A stretch of DNA of 42,882 nucleotides from Oscillospiraceae bacterium (GCA_015066295.1 SVOR01000016.1:1-42882); one strand, 5' to 3'; shown: positions 23,026 to 31,884, counted from the stretch's first letter. Made by a program: numbers and translations. The notes: generated by a model not told the origin, from the letters alone.

Positions 23026-24447
23026 ATGAAATTAAAAGATTTATTACCGAATACCCAGTGTGATTTTTCTGACACCGAGATTACGGGCTTAACCTGTAAT
23101 TCAAGCCAGGTAAAGGAAGGATTTGCATTTATTTGCATCAATGGTACTAACGTTGATGGACATCAGTTTGCAAAATCCGCACTTGAAATGGGCGCGAGCG
23201 TCATTATTTGTGAACGCGATTTAGGACTTTCTAAACAGGTTGTCGTTGACGATACACATGCGGTATATGCCGAAATGAGCGCAAATTGGTTCCACAATCC
23301 CGCCGACAAGTTAAAGCTTGTTGGTGTTACGGGTACAAACGGTAAAACGTCGGTAGTTTATATGCTAAAATCAATTCTCGAAGCAAACGGCGACAAGGTT
23401 GGCGTTATCGGTACAATTCAAAATATGGTGGGCGACAGAGTTGTGTCGGCAAACAATACAACACCGGGCGCTTATGAGTTAAACAGCCTTTTTGCCCAGA
23501 TGGTTGATGAGGGCTGCAAGTATGCTGTTATGGAGGTTTCATCTCACGCACTCGACCAAAAAAGAGTGCATAACCTAAATTTTGAGGTTGCAGCATTCAC
23601 CAACCTTACACAGGACCATCTTGATTACCATATAACTATGGATAATTATTTTGATGCTAAATGCAAGCTTTTTGGTATGTGCAAAACGGCGGTAGTGAAT
23701 ATCGACGATGCGTATGGAAAACTTCTTGCCGATAAATTAGATAAAAAGGTTGTTTCTTATGCCGTTAAGCAGGACTCATCAACCTTTACCGCGAAGGACG
23801 TAACCTACCGTCCCGACTCGGTAAAATATCAAATGGTAGGCTATAATTTTATAAATAAAATCACGGTAGGCACAGGCGGTAAATTTACGGTTTACAATTC
23901 AATGTGTGCGGTTGCATGCGCGTTAGAACTTGGCATCTCGATGTCGGTTATTACCAATGCTTTGAGTGAAATGCACGGCGTTAAAGGACGCGCCGAGGTT
24001 GTACCTACAAACAAAGATTTTACAGTAATTATAGATTATGCTCATACTCCCGACGGCCTTGAAAATATTTTAAGCACCTTTAAGGAGTTTAGAGAAAGCC
24101 GACTTGTGGTTGTCTTCGGTTGCGGTGGCGACCGCGATAAAACAAAACGACCCATTATGGGTGAAATAGCCGCACGTCTTGCTGATTTTATTATCGTTAC
24201 AAGCGATAATCCGCGAAGCGAAGAACCGCTTTCAATCATTGATGATATAGTTGCGGGTATGAACTGCTCTAAAAAGAAATACAAAATTATTGAAAATAGG
24301 GCAGAAGCAGTAAAATTCGCAATTGAAACTGCCGAGAAAAATGATATAATTGTATTGGCGGGCAAAGGTCACGAAACTTATCAGATTTTAAGTACAGGCA
24401 AAATTCATCTTGATGAGCGTGAAATTGTAAATGCTTGTTTGTCATAG
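23026..24447 (+). CDS. murE: UDP-MurNAc-tripeptide synthetase MurE
   Basis: 473 residues. An ATP-dependent ligase adding the third amino acid of the peptidoglycan stem. It shows the Mur N-domain, the P-loop VGVTGTNGKTS (about 103-113), HALDQKRVHN, and the DNPRSEEP motif (about 397-404), whose DNPR form is that of meso-diaminopimelate-adding MurE. The organism therefore probably has mDAP peptidoglycan. It is placed 15 bases after spoVD. The next gene is mraY, not murF, so the usual murE-murF-mraY run is interrupted. Confidence 0.95.
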   Translation: MKLKDLLPNTQCDFSDTEITGLTCNSSQVKEGFAFICINGTNVDGHQFAKSALEMGASVIICERDLGLSKQVVVDDTHAVYAEMSANWFHNPADKLKLVGVTGTNGKTSVVYMLKSILEANGDKVGVIGTIQNMVGDRVVSANNTTPGAYELNSLFAQMVDEGCKYAVMEVSSHALDQKRVHNLNFEVAAFTNLTQDHLDYHITMDNYFDAKCKLFGMCKTAVVNIDDAYGKLLADKLDKKVVSYAVKQDSSTFTAKDVTYRPDSVKYQMVGYNFINKITVGTGGKFTVYNSMCAVACALELGISMSVITNALSEMHGVKGRAEVVPTNKDFTVIIDYAHTPDGLENILSTFKEFRESRLVVVFGCGGDRDKTKRPIMGEIAARLADFIIVTSDNPRSEEPLSIIDDIVAGMNCSKKKYKIIENRAEAVKFAIETAEKNDIIVLAGKGHETYQILSTGKIHLDEREIVNACLS

Positions 24448-24463
24448 TAAAGGAGTTTTTCAA

Positions 24464-25483
24464 ATGGAATTTTCACCGATAATTGCGGCTTTAATCGCTT
24501 TTTTGGTATGCGCAGCTTCGGGTAAGGTGGTAATACCTTATCTACATAAATTAAAATTTGGTCAGACCATTCTTGATATCGGTCCCAAATGGCATGCTAA
24601 TAAACAAGGCACACCTACAATGGGCGGCGTTATGATTATTTTTGGCGTCATTATTGGTGTGATTTTATCAATACTTGCATCGTTTATGTATGGTGGCGAA
24701 TTTTTTATTAGTTTAAAGGTAACAGGCCAGCTTACCAAATTTGTTGCAGGTATCGTTTTAGCATTAGGTATGGGCGCCATAGGCTTTATCGACGATTATA
24801 TTAAGGTCGTTAAAAAGCGCAATTTGGGTCTTACTGCAAAGCAAAAAACCTTCCTACAATTTTTGGTTGCGGCAGGCTTTTTGTTGGCCTTATGGCTTTC
24901 GGGTTATAACACAACCTGGATTCCTTTTGTTGGCTACGTGCCCGTAAATGAGGGTATTGGTCTTATTTTCTGGCCGATTTCATTATTCTTTATTTACGGC
25001 TTTACAAATGCCGTTAACCTTACCGACGGTATTGATGGTCTTGCATCAACCGTTACACTCGTTGTGTGCTGCGGCTTTATGCTTTGCGCAGGTTATTTAC
25101 AGAATATCGGCTATAACACTCTTGCCTGTGCCGTTGCGGGTGGTTGCGCAGGCTTCGTTGTATGGAACGCACATCCCGCTAAGGTATTTATGGGCGACAC
25201 AGGCTCAATGTTCTTAGGCGGCGCAGTTGTTGCCTTGTCATACGGCATAAATTGTCCAATCATACTGCTACTTATCGGCATCGTATATTTATGTGAAGCT
25301 TTTTCTGTTATTTTACAGGTAGCATATTTTAAGAAAACACAAAAAAGACTCTTTAAAATGAGTCCCATACACCACCATTTTGAATTATCGGGTTGGTCAG
25401 AAGGAAAAATCGTTACAGTATTTTCTCTTGTAACGCTTATTGCATCAACCTTAGCTGTATTTTTAATTGTATTATTTAATTAG
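24464..25483 (+). CDS. mraY: phospho-MurNAc-pentapeptide transferase MraY
   Basis: 339 residues with about ten membrane segments. It makes lipid I by moving phospho-MurNAc-pentapeptide to undecaprenyl phosphate. Conserved cytoplasmic loops are present: IGFIDDYIKVVKKRN, NLTDGIDGLAS, GDTGSMFLGG and the HHHFELSGWSE histidine motif. The longest frame begins at 24431 within murE and contains the ribosome binding site; ATG 24464 follows AAAGGAG and gives the normal MraY N-terminus. Confidence 0.96.
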   Translation: MEFSPIIAALIAFLVCAASGKVVIPYLHKLKFGQTILDIGPKWHANKQGTPTMGGVMIIFGVIIGVILSILASFMYGGEFFISLKVTGQLTKFVAGIVLALGMGAIGFIDDYIKVVKKRNLGLTAKQKTFLQFLVAAGFLLALWLSGYNTTWIPFVGYVPVNEGIGLIFWPISLFFIYGFTNAVNLTDGIDGLASTVTLVVCCGFMLCAGYLQNIGYNTLACAVAGGCAGFVVWNAHPAKVFMGDTGSMFLGGAVVALSYGINCPIILLLIGIVYLCEAFSVILQVAYFKKTQKRLFKMSPIHHHFELSGWSEGKIVTVFSLVTLIASTLAVFLIVLFN

Positions 25484-25502
25484 TTAATTTTAGGAGATTA
25501 TT

Positions 25503-26651
25503 ATGGCTCGTAAAGAAGGCGAAGGCAAAATTAAAAAATTATCGTTTAAAGAGGGCAAAATAGACATTGTCTTTTTAAGCTTTGTACTTGTTTTGCTCAC
25601 GTTAGGCCTTGTTATGCTCTTTTCAGCGAGCTATGCCTATTCATATACCTATTACGATAACAGCTTTCATTTTATTTTAAGGCAGACAGCGTTTGCGGCA
25701 GTCGGCTTGGTTGCTATGTTTTTCACCTCGAGAATTGACTATCATTTTTATAAAAAATTCTCTTGGGTTTTATATGCCGTTTGCCTTGCAATGCTTGTCT
25801 TTCTCTTAATTATGCCACCGATGGTGCAGGGGATGGACGTAAAGCGTTGGTTAGCAATCGGCTCGTTTAGCTTCCAACCATCAGAAATTGCGAAATTTTC
25901 CGTAATTCTGCTATTTTCTCATTTAATATCGGTAAATTATAAGCTGATGGATAAATTCAAGTTTATACTGTTTTTAGTGGCGTTGCTTGCCGTAGTATGT
26001 GCTTTGGTTGTATTAGAACCGCACATTTCGGCTACCTTGCTTATTTTAGCAATAGGCGTTGTGCTTATGATAGTCGGTGGTCTTTCTTGGAAATATATAA
26101 TCGGCGGCGGTATTTCGGTTGCAGTTCTCGGCTTGGCCGCATATTTTTCGGGAATAATCGGCTACGGTAGTGACCGTATTAAATACTGGTTAGACCCTTG
26201 GGCAGATGCAAAGGGTCTTGGATATCAGACAATACAGTCCCTGCTTGCAATTGGCTCGGGCGGAATAATGGGACGCGGAATAGGGCAGTCACGCCAAAAA
26301 TATCTATGGGTACCCGAACCACACAACGACTTCATCTTTTCAATTGTTTGTGAAGAACTCGGCCTTATTGGCGCAACGGTAATTATTCTGCTTTTCTGCG
26401 CTCTCGTTTGGCGCGGCTTTTCGATAGCCCTAAAAGCACCCGATAAATTCGGCTCACTTTTGGCTGTTGGTCTTACCTTCCAAGTAGGCTTACAGGCAAT
26501 TCTCAATATTTTGGTTGTTACCAACACCATTCCTAATACAGGTATCAGCCTTCCGTTCTTTAGCTACGGGGGTACTTCGCTTGTAATTTTGCTTGCTCAA
26601 ATGGGTATAGTGTTGTCAATTTCACGACAGTCCAGTATTCAAAAATTGTAA
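25503..26651 (+). CDS. ftsW: lipid II polymerase FtsW (SEDS family)
   Basis: 382 residues, ten predicted membrane segments, after a basic N-terminus. A SEDS glycosyltransferase that polymerises lipid II together with a class B PBP. The family signatures LFSASYAYSY, the EPHISATLL loop, the large extracellular loop with SRQKYLWVPEPHNDFIFSI and the terminal SLPFFSYGGTSLV are clear. Its likely partner is the SpoVD/Pbp2B homologue in the same operon. FtsW and SpoVE cannot be separated on sequence; the dcw location favours a division role. Confidence 0.93.
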   Translation: MARKEGEGKIKKLSFKEGKIDIVFLSFVLVLLTLGLVMLFSASYAYSYTYYDNSFHFILRQTAFAAVGLVAMFFTSRIDYHFYKKFSWVLYAVCLAMLVFLLIMPPMVQGMDVKRWLAIGSFSFQPSEIAKFSVILLFSHLISVNYKLMDKFKFILFLVALLAVVCALVVLEPHISATLLILAIGVVLMIVGGLSWKYIIGGGISVAVLGLAAYFSGIIGYGSDRIKYWLDPWADAKGLGYQTIQSLLAIGSGGIMGRGIGQSRQKYLWVPEPHNDFIFSIVCEELGLIGATVIILLFCALVWRGFSIALKAPDKFGSLLAVGLTFQVGLQAILNILVVTNTIPNTGISLPFFSYGGTSLVILLAQMGIVLSISRQSSIQKL

Positions 26652-26665
26652 TTAAGGGGTATTTT

Positions 26666-27778
26666 ATGCATATTTTATTCGCAGGCGGCGGTACTGCCGG
26701 CCATATAAATCCTGCATTAGCCATTGCAGGTTACGTAAAGGAAAAGCATCCCGATGCTAAAATTAGTTATATCGGCACCGCTAACAAGCTCGAGGCAAAA
26801 TTAGTGCCCGAGTGCGGTTATGATTTTTATACAATCGACGTGGCGGGTTTTCAGCGAAAACTCACTCTCAAGAACGTTGCAAGAAACGTTTCTGCGGCAG
26901 TTAAGGCGGTTACCTCATCCGTTAAGGCAAGGCAGCTTTTAAAGACCTTAAAGCCCGATTTAGTTATTGGTACGGGTGGCTACGTAAGCGGTCCTGTTTT
27001 AAAGCAGGCGCAAAAGCTCGGCATTAAAACGGCCATTCACGAGCAAAATGCTTACCCGGGCGTTACTACAAAAATGTTAGCACCCGGTGCCAACCGAGTT
27101 ATGCTTGCTATGGCAGATGCGCAAAAGCATTTAAAATTAAATAATGAGCCTGTAATTACGGGTAATCCCGTGCGTCAGGCTTTACTTAATATTTCGCGCG
27201 AAGAAGCAAGAGCTAAACTTGGCATAGGGGATAAGCCCTTAATTTTATCCTTTGGCGGCAGTCTTGGTGCAAGGGCTATAAACGAGTCGGTAAGCGAGCT
27301 TATTAAGTGGCATAACGGCAGTGGTAAATACCATCATATTCACGGAACAGGCAAGGTAGGCTACGATGCTATGATGCTCTCACTTGATGATGTAAAGCTT
27401 TGCGATGACATCGAAATTAAAGAATATATTTATGATATGGACGTTTGTATGGCGGCAGCTGACGTGGTTATTTGTCGCGCAGGCGCAATCACACTAAGTG
27501 AGCTTCAGGCTTGCGGTAAGGCTTCTATTTTAATACCGTCACCATACGTTGCCGAAAATCATCAATTTCATAATGCAATGACACTTAAAAACGTAGGTGC
27601 TGCCGAAATTATTGAGGAAAAGGATTTATCCGGCGAAAAGCTAATTGATACCTTTAAGTCAATGACGAGTGATACAGCGCTTATTAGCCAAATGTGTCAA
27701 AATGCTAAAAACAGCGCAATTATTGATGCAAACGAGCGTATTTATAAGGTGATTTGCGAACTTTTAGAAATTAAATAA
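26666..27778 (+). CDS. murG: lipid II synthase MurG
   Basis: 370 residues, a two-domain GT-B (GT28) enzyme. It transfers GlcNAc from UDP-GlcNAc to lipid I on the inner membrane face. Signatures: FAGGGTAGHINPALA (4-18), GTGGYVSGP, HEQNAYPG, the FGGSLGARA hinge and the donor-binding ICRAGAITLSEL (about 269-280). It follows ftsW by 14 bases; AAGGGG ribosome binding site. Confidence 0.96.
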   Translation: MHILFAGGGTAGHINPALAIAGYVKEKHPDAKISYIGTANKLEAKLVPECGYDFYTIDVAGFQRKLTLKNVARNVSAAVKAVTSSVKARQLLKTLKPDLVIGTGGYVSGPVLKQAQKLGIKTAIHEQNAYPGVTTKMLAPGANRVMLAMADAQKHLKLNNEPVITGNPVRQALLNISREEARAKLGIGDKPLILSFGGSLGARAINESVSELIKWHNGSGKYHHIHGTGKVGYDAMMLSLDDVKLCDDIEIKEYIYDMDVCMAAADVVICRAGAITLSELQACGKASILIPSPYVAENHQFHNAMTLKNVGAAEIIEEKDLSGEKLIDTFKSMTSDTALISQMCQNAKNSAIIDANERIYKVICELLEIK

Positions 27779-27792
27779 TAACATTTTTTAAA

Positions 27793-27838
27793 ACCTCACA
27801 TAAGATGAGAATGAAATATTTTTTCTCATCGGTGAGGT
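27793..27838 (+). promoter_or_regulatory. hairpin sequestering the murA ribosome binding site
   Basis: An outer stem of seven base pairs (27793-27799 with 27832-27838) is stacked on an inner stem of eight (27804-27811 with 27823-27830). The GAGGTG Shine-Dalgarno of murA (27834-27839) makes up the 3' arm, with the GTG start at 27847. There is no T-run, so a translational rather than transcriptional switch is suggested. Confidence 0.5.
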
Positions 27839-27846
27839 GTTAAATA

Positions 27847-29100
27847 GTGTCAAACTTGTTAATAAACGGCGGCAACAAAATAGTTGGCAGCATTACTGCG
27901 CACGGCGCTAAGAATAGCGCTTTACCGCTTTTGGCGGCAACCCTTTTGTGCGGTGGACAGTCGGTGTTACATAATTGTCCCGATTTATCAGACGTGGATG
28001 CCGCAATGAAAATTTTAAGCTATCTCGGGGCGCGATGTAAACGAGAGGGAAGCTCGGTAATAGTTGATTCAAGCAATATACAAAAAAACGAGATTCCTGA
28101 TGAGCTTATGCGAGAAATGCGCTCCTCAATTGTCTTTTTGGGTGCAATAATCGGTCGTACGGGCGGCGCTGTGGTAAGCAGTCCGGGTGGTTGCGAATTA
28201 GGACCGCGTCCCATTGACCTACATATTTCATCACTTAAACAGATGGGTGTAGTTATAACCGAGGATTACGGTTATTTAAGATGTGAAGCGCCCTTCGGCC
28301 TTAAAGGCGCGGATATCACACTGCAATTCCCAAGCGTTGGGGCTACCGAAAACATTATTTTAGCCTCGGTTTTAGCAAAGGGTGAAACGATAATTCGCAA
28401 TGCCGCGAAGGAGCCTGAAATAATCGATTTGGCAGACTTCTTGATTGGATGCGGCGCGAAAATTAGGGGCGCTGGCAACGACACAATTCATATAAATGGT
28501 GTTAATTGGCTTGGAACTACCGAGCACTACGTAATACCTGATAGAATTGAAGCGGCGACCTTTCTTGCTGCTGCGGCGGCAACCAAGGGTAAAATTGAGG
28601 TTAAGGGTGTAAGACCCGAGCATATGCGCTCTATTTTAAGTGTTTTTAAAGAAAGCGGTTGCCAAGTTACTTGCAAAAAAGACAGTATATATTTGGAAAA
28701 TAACCATGAATTGCGTGGAGTACCGATGATTAAGACCCTTGTATATCCGGGCTTTCCAACCGATGCGGGTCCGCCAATTCTTACAATGCTGGCGCTTGCA
28801 AAAACGCCTACTTTGTTTATTGAGAATATTTTTGAAAACAGGTTTAGATATATTGATGAATTAAAACGCTTAGGTGCGAAAATCAGAACCCACGGCAACG
28901 TTGCTTTAATTGATTCAGCGCAAAAATTTACAGGCGCTAACACCTCGGCGACCGACCTTAGAGGCGGCGCAGCACTTGTTGTGGCGGCACTGGCGGCCGA
29001 GGGTCAGACAAAAATTGATAATATCTATCATATAGACAGAGGTTATGAGAAAATAGAAAGGTGCTTTGAAATATTAGGCGCCGATATAAAAAGGATATAA
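27847..29100 (+). CDS. murA: UDP-GlcNAc 1-carboxyvinyltransferase MurA
   Basis: 417 residues, complete EPSP-synthase-like fold. It adds enolpyruvate from PEP to UDP-GlcNAc, the first committed step of peptidoglycan synthesis. The catalytic cysteine is Cys116 in SPGGCELGPRPIDLH, so the fosfomycin-sensitive Cys form is present. Other motifs are the N-terminal GGNKIVGSITAHGAKNS and the C-terminal DLRGGAALVVAALAAEG. The start codon is GTG, and the ribosome binding site lies in a hairpin. It lies between murG and ftsQ, a common clostridial order. Confidence 0.95.
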   Translation: MSNLLINGGNKIVGSITAHGAKNSALPLLAATLLCGGQSVLHNCPDLSDVDAAMKILSYLGARCKREGSSVIVDSSNIQKNEIPDELMREMRSSIVFLGAIIGRTGGAVVSSPGGCELGPRPIDLHISSLKQMGVVITEDYGYLRCEAPFGLKGADITLQFPSVGATENIILASVLAKGETIIRNAAKEPEIIDLADFLIGCGAKIRGAGNDTIHINGVNWLGTTEHYVIPDRIEAATFLAAAAATKGKIEVKGVRPEHMRSILSVFKESGCQVTCKKDSIYLENNHELRGVPMIKTLVYPGFPTDAGPPILTMLALAKTPTLFIENIFENRFRYIDELKRLGAKIRTHGNVALIDSAQKFTGANTSATDLRGGAALVVAALAAEGQTKIDNIYHIDRGYEKIERCFEILGADIKRI

Positions 29101-29103
29101 AAG

Positions 29104-29904
29104 ATGGAAATTAGGGAAGTTGATTCGAGAAAAGAAAAAAAGGCTAAAAAACACCGCAACAAATCGCGTGCGGTGATTTTTGCCGTTTGTTTTTTAATAA
29201 TAATTTGCTTAGCTTTTTGGATAGTTACGCATGCGGTTGATTTTCCAAAAGAGAAAATCAGGGTTAGTGGTAGCTCGGTATATAGTGCTGAGGAAATATT
29301 AGACCTAACCGACATGTCGGTCGGCGATATGATTTTTGGAACCAATAATAAAAAAATCAATAATACCCTTGTTGAAAAATTCCCATATATACAGTCGGTT
29401 GAATTCAAGCGCACAGTTTTACCTGAATTTGGTGTGCAGATGATTATAACCGAGGGCACCGACGTATTTTGTTATAAATATGACGGATTTTTCTTAACCG
29501 CCGATGGAAACAACAAAATACTTTCTAAATTCACTGCGCAGCCCGATGGGACAACCCTTATTAAAACTTCCCAAAAATTAAAGCTCAGCATTGGTGAAAC
29601 AGCCAATATAAACGAGGCAGATTTTTTAAACATTGCAACAATAAATTCTACCATGACAAAAAGTGGTTACTCGGTCGGTTACATTGATATTACCGACAGC
29701 AATAGCATCAAAATTTTAATTGATAACCAATTTATCGTTGATTTTGGCGCCTCAAATAACCTTGAAGGTAAGGTTGCCCATCTAAATGGTATGATTAAAG
29801 AAATAATCGTAAAGAACGGGCAAAACACAACGGGACTTATAGATTTAAGCGCTTGGACCAATAAAAATCAGCGCGGATATTACGAACCGTCGAATATTTT
29901 TTAA
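29104..29904 (+). CDS. ftsQ: FtsQ/DivIB-type division protein
   Basis: 266 residues: a basic cytoplasmic tail (about 1-20), one membrane segment (about 21-41), a POTRA domain beginning at IRVSGSSVYSAEEILD (about 52-70) and an FtsQ beta domain. It links FtsL/DivIC to the septal synthase. The order murA-ftsQ-ftsZ and the architecture support the call; the sequence itself is weakly conserved as usual. It begins three bases after murA, using an AAAGGA inside the end of murA. Confidence 0.85.
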   Translation: MEIREVDSRKEKKAKKHRNKSRAVIFAVCFLIIICLAFWIVTHAVDFPKEKIRVSGSSVYSAEEILDLTDMSVGDMIFGTNNKKINNTLVEKFPYIQSVEFKRTVLPEFGVQMIITEGTDVFCYKYDGFFLTADGNNKILSKFTAQPDGTTLIKTSQKLKLSIGETANINEADFLNIATINSTMTKSGYSVGYIDITDSNSIKILIDNQFIVDFGASNNLEGKVAHLNGMIKEIIVKNGQNTTGLIDLSAWTNKNQRGYYEPSNIF

Positions 29905-29932
29905 AAAAATTACAATTTTGTAAATTTTACTA

Positions 29933-29961
29933 TTGAAATTTGAAAAATTATGTGATATTAT
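29933..29961 (+). promoter_or_regulatory. dedicated ftsZ promoter
   Basis: TTGAAA (29933-29938), 17 bases, TATTAT (29956-29961). It leaves a leader of about 65 bases before ftsZ and would allow strong expression independent of the dcw promoter. Confidence 0.75.
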
Positions 29962-30030
29962 TGATATGTTAATATACGCAAAGTGTGTTTTCACGCATCC
30001 AAATAAAGTTTAAGGTGGAGGAATTTAAAG

Positions 30031-31095
30031 ATGGCATTTGAAGTTTCAAACGAATTAGATGATGTTGTACAGATTAAAGTTGTAGGTGTCGGCGGCGGCG
30101 GCGGTAACGCTGTTAACCGCATGGTTGATGCCGGTGTTCGCGGTGTAGAGTTCATCGCTATAAATACAGATAAGGCTGCGCTTTATCTTTCTAAGGCTTC
30201 ACAGAAGGTTCAGATTGGTAGCAAGTCCACAAATGGTATGGGCGCCGGTGCTAACCCCGATAAGGGCAGAAGCGCTGCTGAAGAATCTAAGGACGAAATC
30301 AAGGCTGCAATTGGCAGTGCTGATATGATTTTCATTACCGCAGGTATGGGCGGTGGTACCGGTACAGGTGCTGCTCCTGTTGTTGCTCAAATCGCTAAGG
30401 AGCTTGGCATTCTTACCGTTGGTATCGTTACTAAGCCCTTCGGTTTTGAAGGTAAGAAGAGAATGACTCAGGCTGAGGCTGGTATCGCTGCATTACGCGA
30501 GCATGTTGATAGCCTTGTTGTTATTCCTAACGACCGCTTAAAGTATGTTTCTGAGCAGAAGATTACCTTTAAGAATGCATTTGATATTGCTGATGACGTT
30601 CTCCGTCAGGGCGTACAGAGCATTTCTGAGCTTATCAACGTTACTGCTCTTGTTAACCTCGACTTCGCTGACGTTAGCGCAATCATGACCGATGCAGGCT
30701 ATGCTCACATGGGTGTTGGTGTTGCTACAGGTAGAGATAAGGCTGAACAGGCTGCTCGTGCTGCTATTACAAGCCCGCTAATTGAAACATCTATGGATAA
30801 CGCTCGCGGCGTAATCATCAGCATCACAGGTTCTGAGGATATCGGTCTTGAAGAGGTTGAGCTTGCTTCTTCTATCATTTCTGAAATGGCTCATCCCGAT
30901 GCAACAATCATTTGGGGTGCTCAGCTTGACGAGACTCTCGAGGATACCATCCGCGTAACCGTTGTTGCTACAGGTCTTGGCGACGAGAAGAAGAATGACA
31001 AGAAGGATTTTGTAAGCGAGCTTATGTCTAACTCTGTTGAAGAAGACGATACATATACCGATACAATGAACGTTCTTGACATTTTTAATAAGTAA
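30031..31095 (+). CDS. ftsZ: cell division GTPase FtsZ
   Basis: 354 residues. The tubulin-like GTPase core is intact: [15 protein letters not shown] at the N-terminus, the tubulin signature [10 protein letters not shown] at 107-116, and [11 protein letters not shown] with the T7-loop Asp. The linker after residue 320 is very short. The C-terminus ends [12 protein letters not shown] and lacks the usual DIPxFLR peptide that binds FtsA, SepF or ZipA. Codon use is strongly biased (GCT, GTT, AAG), as in highly expressed genes. It has its own promoter, a GGTGGAGG ribosome binding site and a strong terminator. Confidence 0.97.
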   Translation: MAFEVSNELDDVVQIKVVGVGGGGGNAVNRMVDAGVRGVEFIAINTDKAALYLSKASQKVQIGSKSTNGMGAGANPDKGRSAAEESKDEIKAAIGSADMIFITAGMGGGTGTGAAPVVAQIAKELGILTVGIVTKPFGFEGKKRMTQAEAGIAALREHVDSLVVIPNDRLKYVSEQKITFKNAFDIADDVLRQGVQSISELINVTALVNLDFADVSAIMTDAGYAHMGVGVATGRDKAEQAARAAITSPLIETSMDNARGVIISITGSEDIGLEEVELASSIISEMAHPDATIIWGAQLDETLEDTIRVTVVATGLGDEKKNDKKDFVSELMSNSVEEDDTYTDTMNVLDIFNK

Positions 31096-31107
31096 TTTTA
31101 AAAAATT

Positions 31108-31139
31108 AAAAGCACCTGCTCTGTTGAGCAGGTGCTTTT
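31108..31139. terminator. bidirectional terminator of ftsZ and the Cys-rich peptide gene
   Basis: A 14-bp perfect stem (31108-31121 with 31126-31139), TGTT loop and T-runs on both strands. Confidence 0.92.
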
Positions 31140-31151
31140 TTGTTGGAAAGA

Positions 31152-31262
31152 TTAGCAGCAACCGTTGTTGTCACAACCGCAGCCGTTATTACCACCGCAG
31201 CAGAAGATGATGAGTATTAAGATGATAATCCAAGTGCAGCCGCCGAAAGAATTGTTACACAT
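31152..31262 (-). CDS. 36-residue cysteine-rich membrane peptide
   Basis: A short frame, MCNNSFGGCTW followed by a hydrophobic run of nine I/L/F residues and then CCGGNNGCGC and DNNGCC. Eight cysteines occur in 36 residues. Support for a real gene: a near-perfect AAAGGAGGT ribosome binding site seven bases before the ATG, a dedicated terminator behind the stop, and an organised architecture (short N-terminus, one membrane segment, Cys/Gly/Asn tail). It recalls the small YjcZ-like peptides of spore formers, but the similarity is only in style. A CATAGTATG stretch upstream resembles a sporulation-sigma -10. Function unknown; metal or coat cross-linking is possible (inference). Confidence 0.65.
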   Translation of the reverse strand: MCNNSFGGCTWIIILILIIFCCGGNNGCGCDNNGCC

Positions 31263-31351
31263 TTGACAGACCTCCTTTCCACTTTATTACATACTATGCC
31301 GATAAAATTTTTTTGTTACAAGTGGTAATTTTTTTATTTTTCAAAAATATA

Positions 31352-31368
31352 TTTGACTTTCTTTGACT
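31352..31368. promoter_or_regulatory. CtsR operator
   Basis: On the minus strand the site reads AGTCAAA-GAA-AGTCAAA, a perfect match to the CtsR tandem-heptamer box. It covers the -35 and the first half of the spacer of the ctsR promoter, so bound CtsR must exclude RNA polymerase. Confidence 0.93.
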
Positions 31369-31381
31369 TTTGATGTATAAT
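31353..31381 (+). promoter_or_regulatory. sigma-A promoter of ctsR-mcsA-mcsB-clpC
   Basis: TTGACT (31353-31358), 17 bases, TATAAT (31376-31381). Confidence 0.88.
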
Positions 31382-31413
31382 AAGGTCAGGAAAAGACAAA
31401 GAGGTGTTAATAT

Positions 31414-31866
31414 ATGAGAATGAGCGACCTTATTACCCAGGAAATTTTAAAAATGTTAGACCAGTCGGCCGACAATATGGCCGAGATTCAGCGTAATGAA
31501 TTCGCGTCGCTGATGGGGTGCGTGCCAAGTCAGATTAACTACGTTTTGGATTCGCGCTTTACACCCGAGCACGGTTATTTAATCGAGAGTCGCAGAGGCG
31601 GTGGCGGTTATATCAGAATTACCCGTATTAAACTAAACCGTTCATCTGCGCTTATGCACATAATAAATTCAATTGGTGAAACAATTGACTCTTTAACTGC
31701 ACGTATCTTAATTGAAAACTGCTTGCAGTCAGATATTATTAATCAAGAAACTGCACGACTTTTAAGTGCGGCAACATCGAATTCGGTAATGCGCGGCATA
31801 CCGGTTGAATTACGTGAGTATTTACGTGCATCAATTTTAAAACAAATGCTATTAACCTTAATATAA
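31414..31866 (+). CDS. ctsR: heat-shock repressor CtsR
   Basis: 150 residues. The N-terminal winged helix (about 1-70) includes the MGCVPSQINYVLDSRF recognition helix and the glycine-rich RRGGGGYIRI wing, which acts as a thermosensor in other Firmicutes. The C-terminal domain (about 80-150) mediates dimerisation and McsB control. It represses clp genes at low temperature and is released by heat or McsB. Its operator lies 46 bases upstream. First gene of the classical four-gene operon. Confidence 0.96.
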   Translation: MRMSDLITQEILKMLDQSADNMAEIQRNEFASLMGCVPSQINYVLDSRFTPEHGYLIESRRGGGGYIRITRIKLNRSSALMHIINSIGETIDSLTARILIENCLQSDIINQETARLLSAATSNSVMRGIPVELREYLRASILKQMLLTLI

Positions 31867-31884
31867 TTATGGAGGAATTTTCTT

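Noticed and set aside
28527..28943. 138-codon minus-strand frame inside murA
   Set aside because: Fully contained in a full-length MurA; no independent signals.
29962..30030. Small hairpin in the ftsZ leader (GTG...CAC around 29987-29998)
   Set aside because: Only three to four base pairs; too weak to call a regulatory structure.
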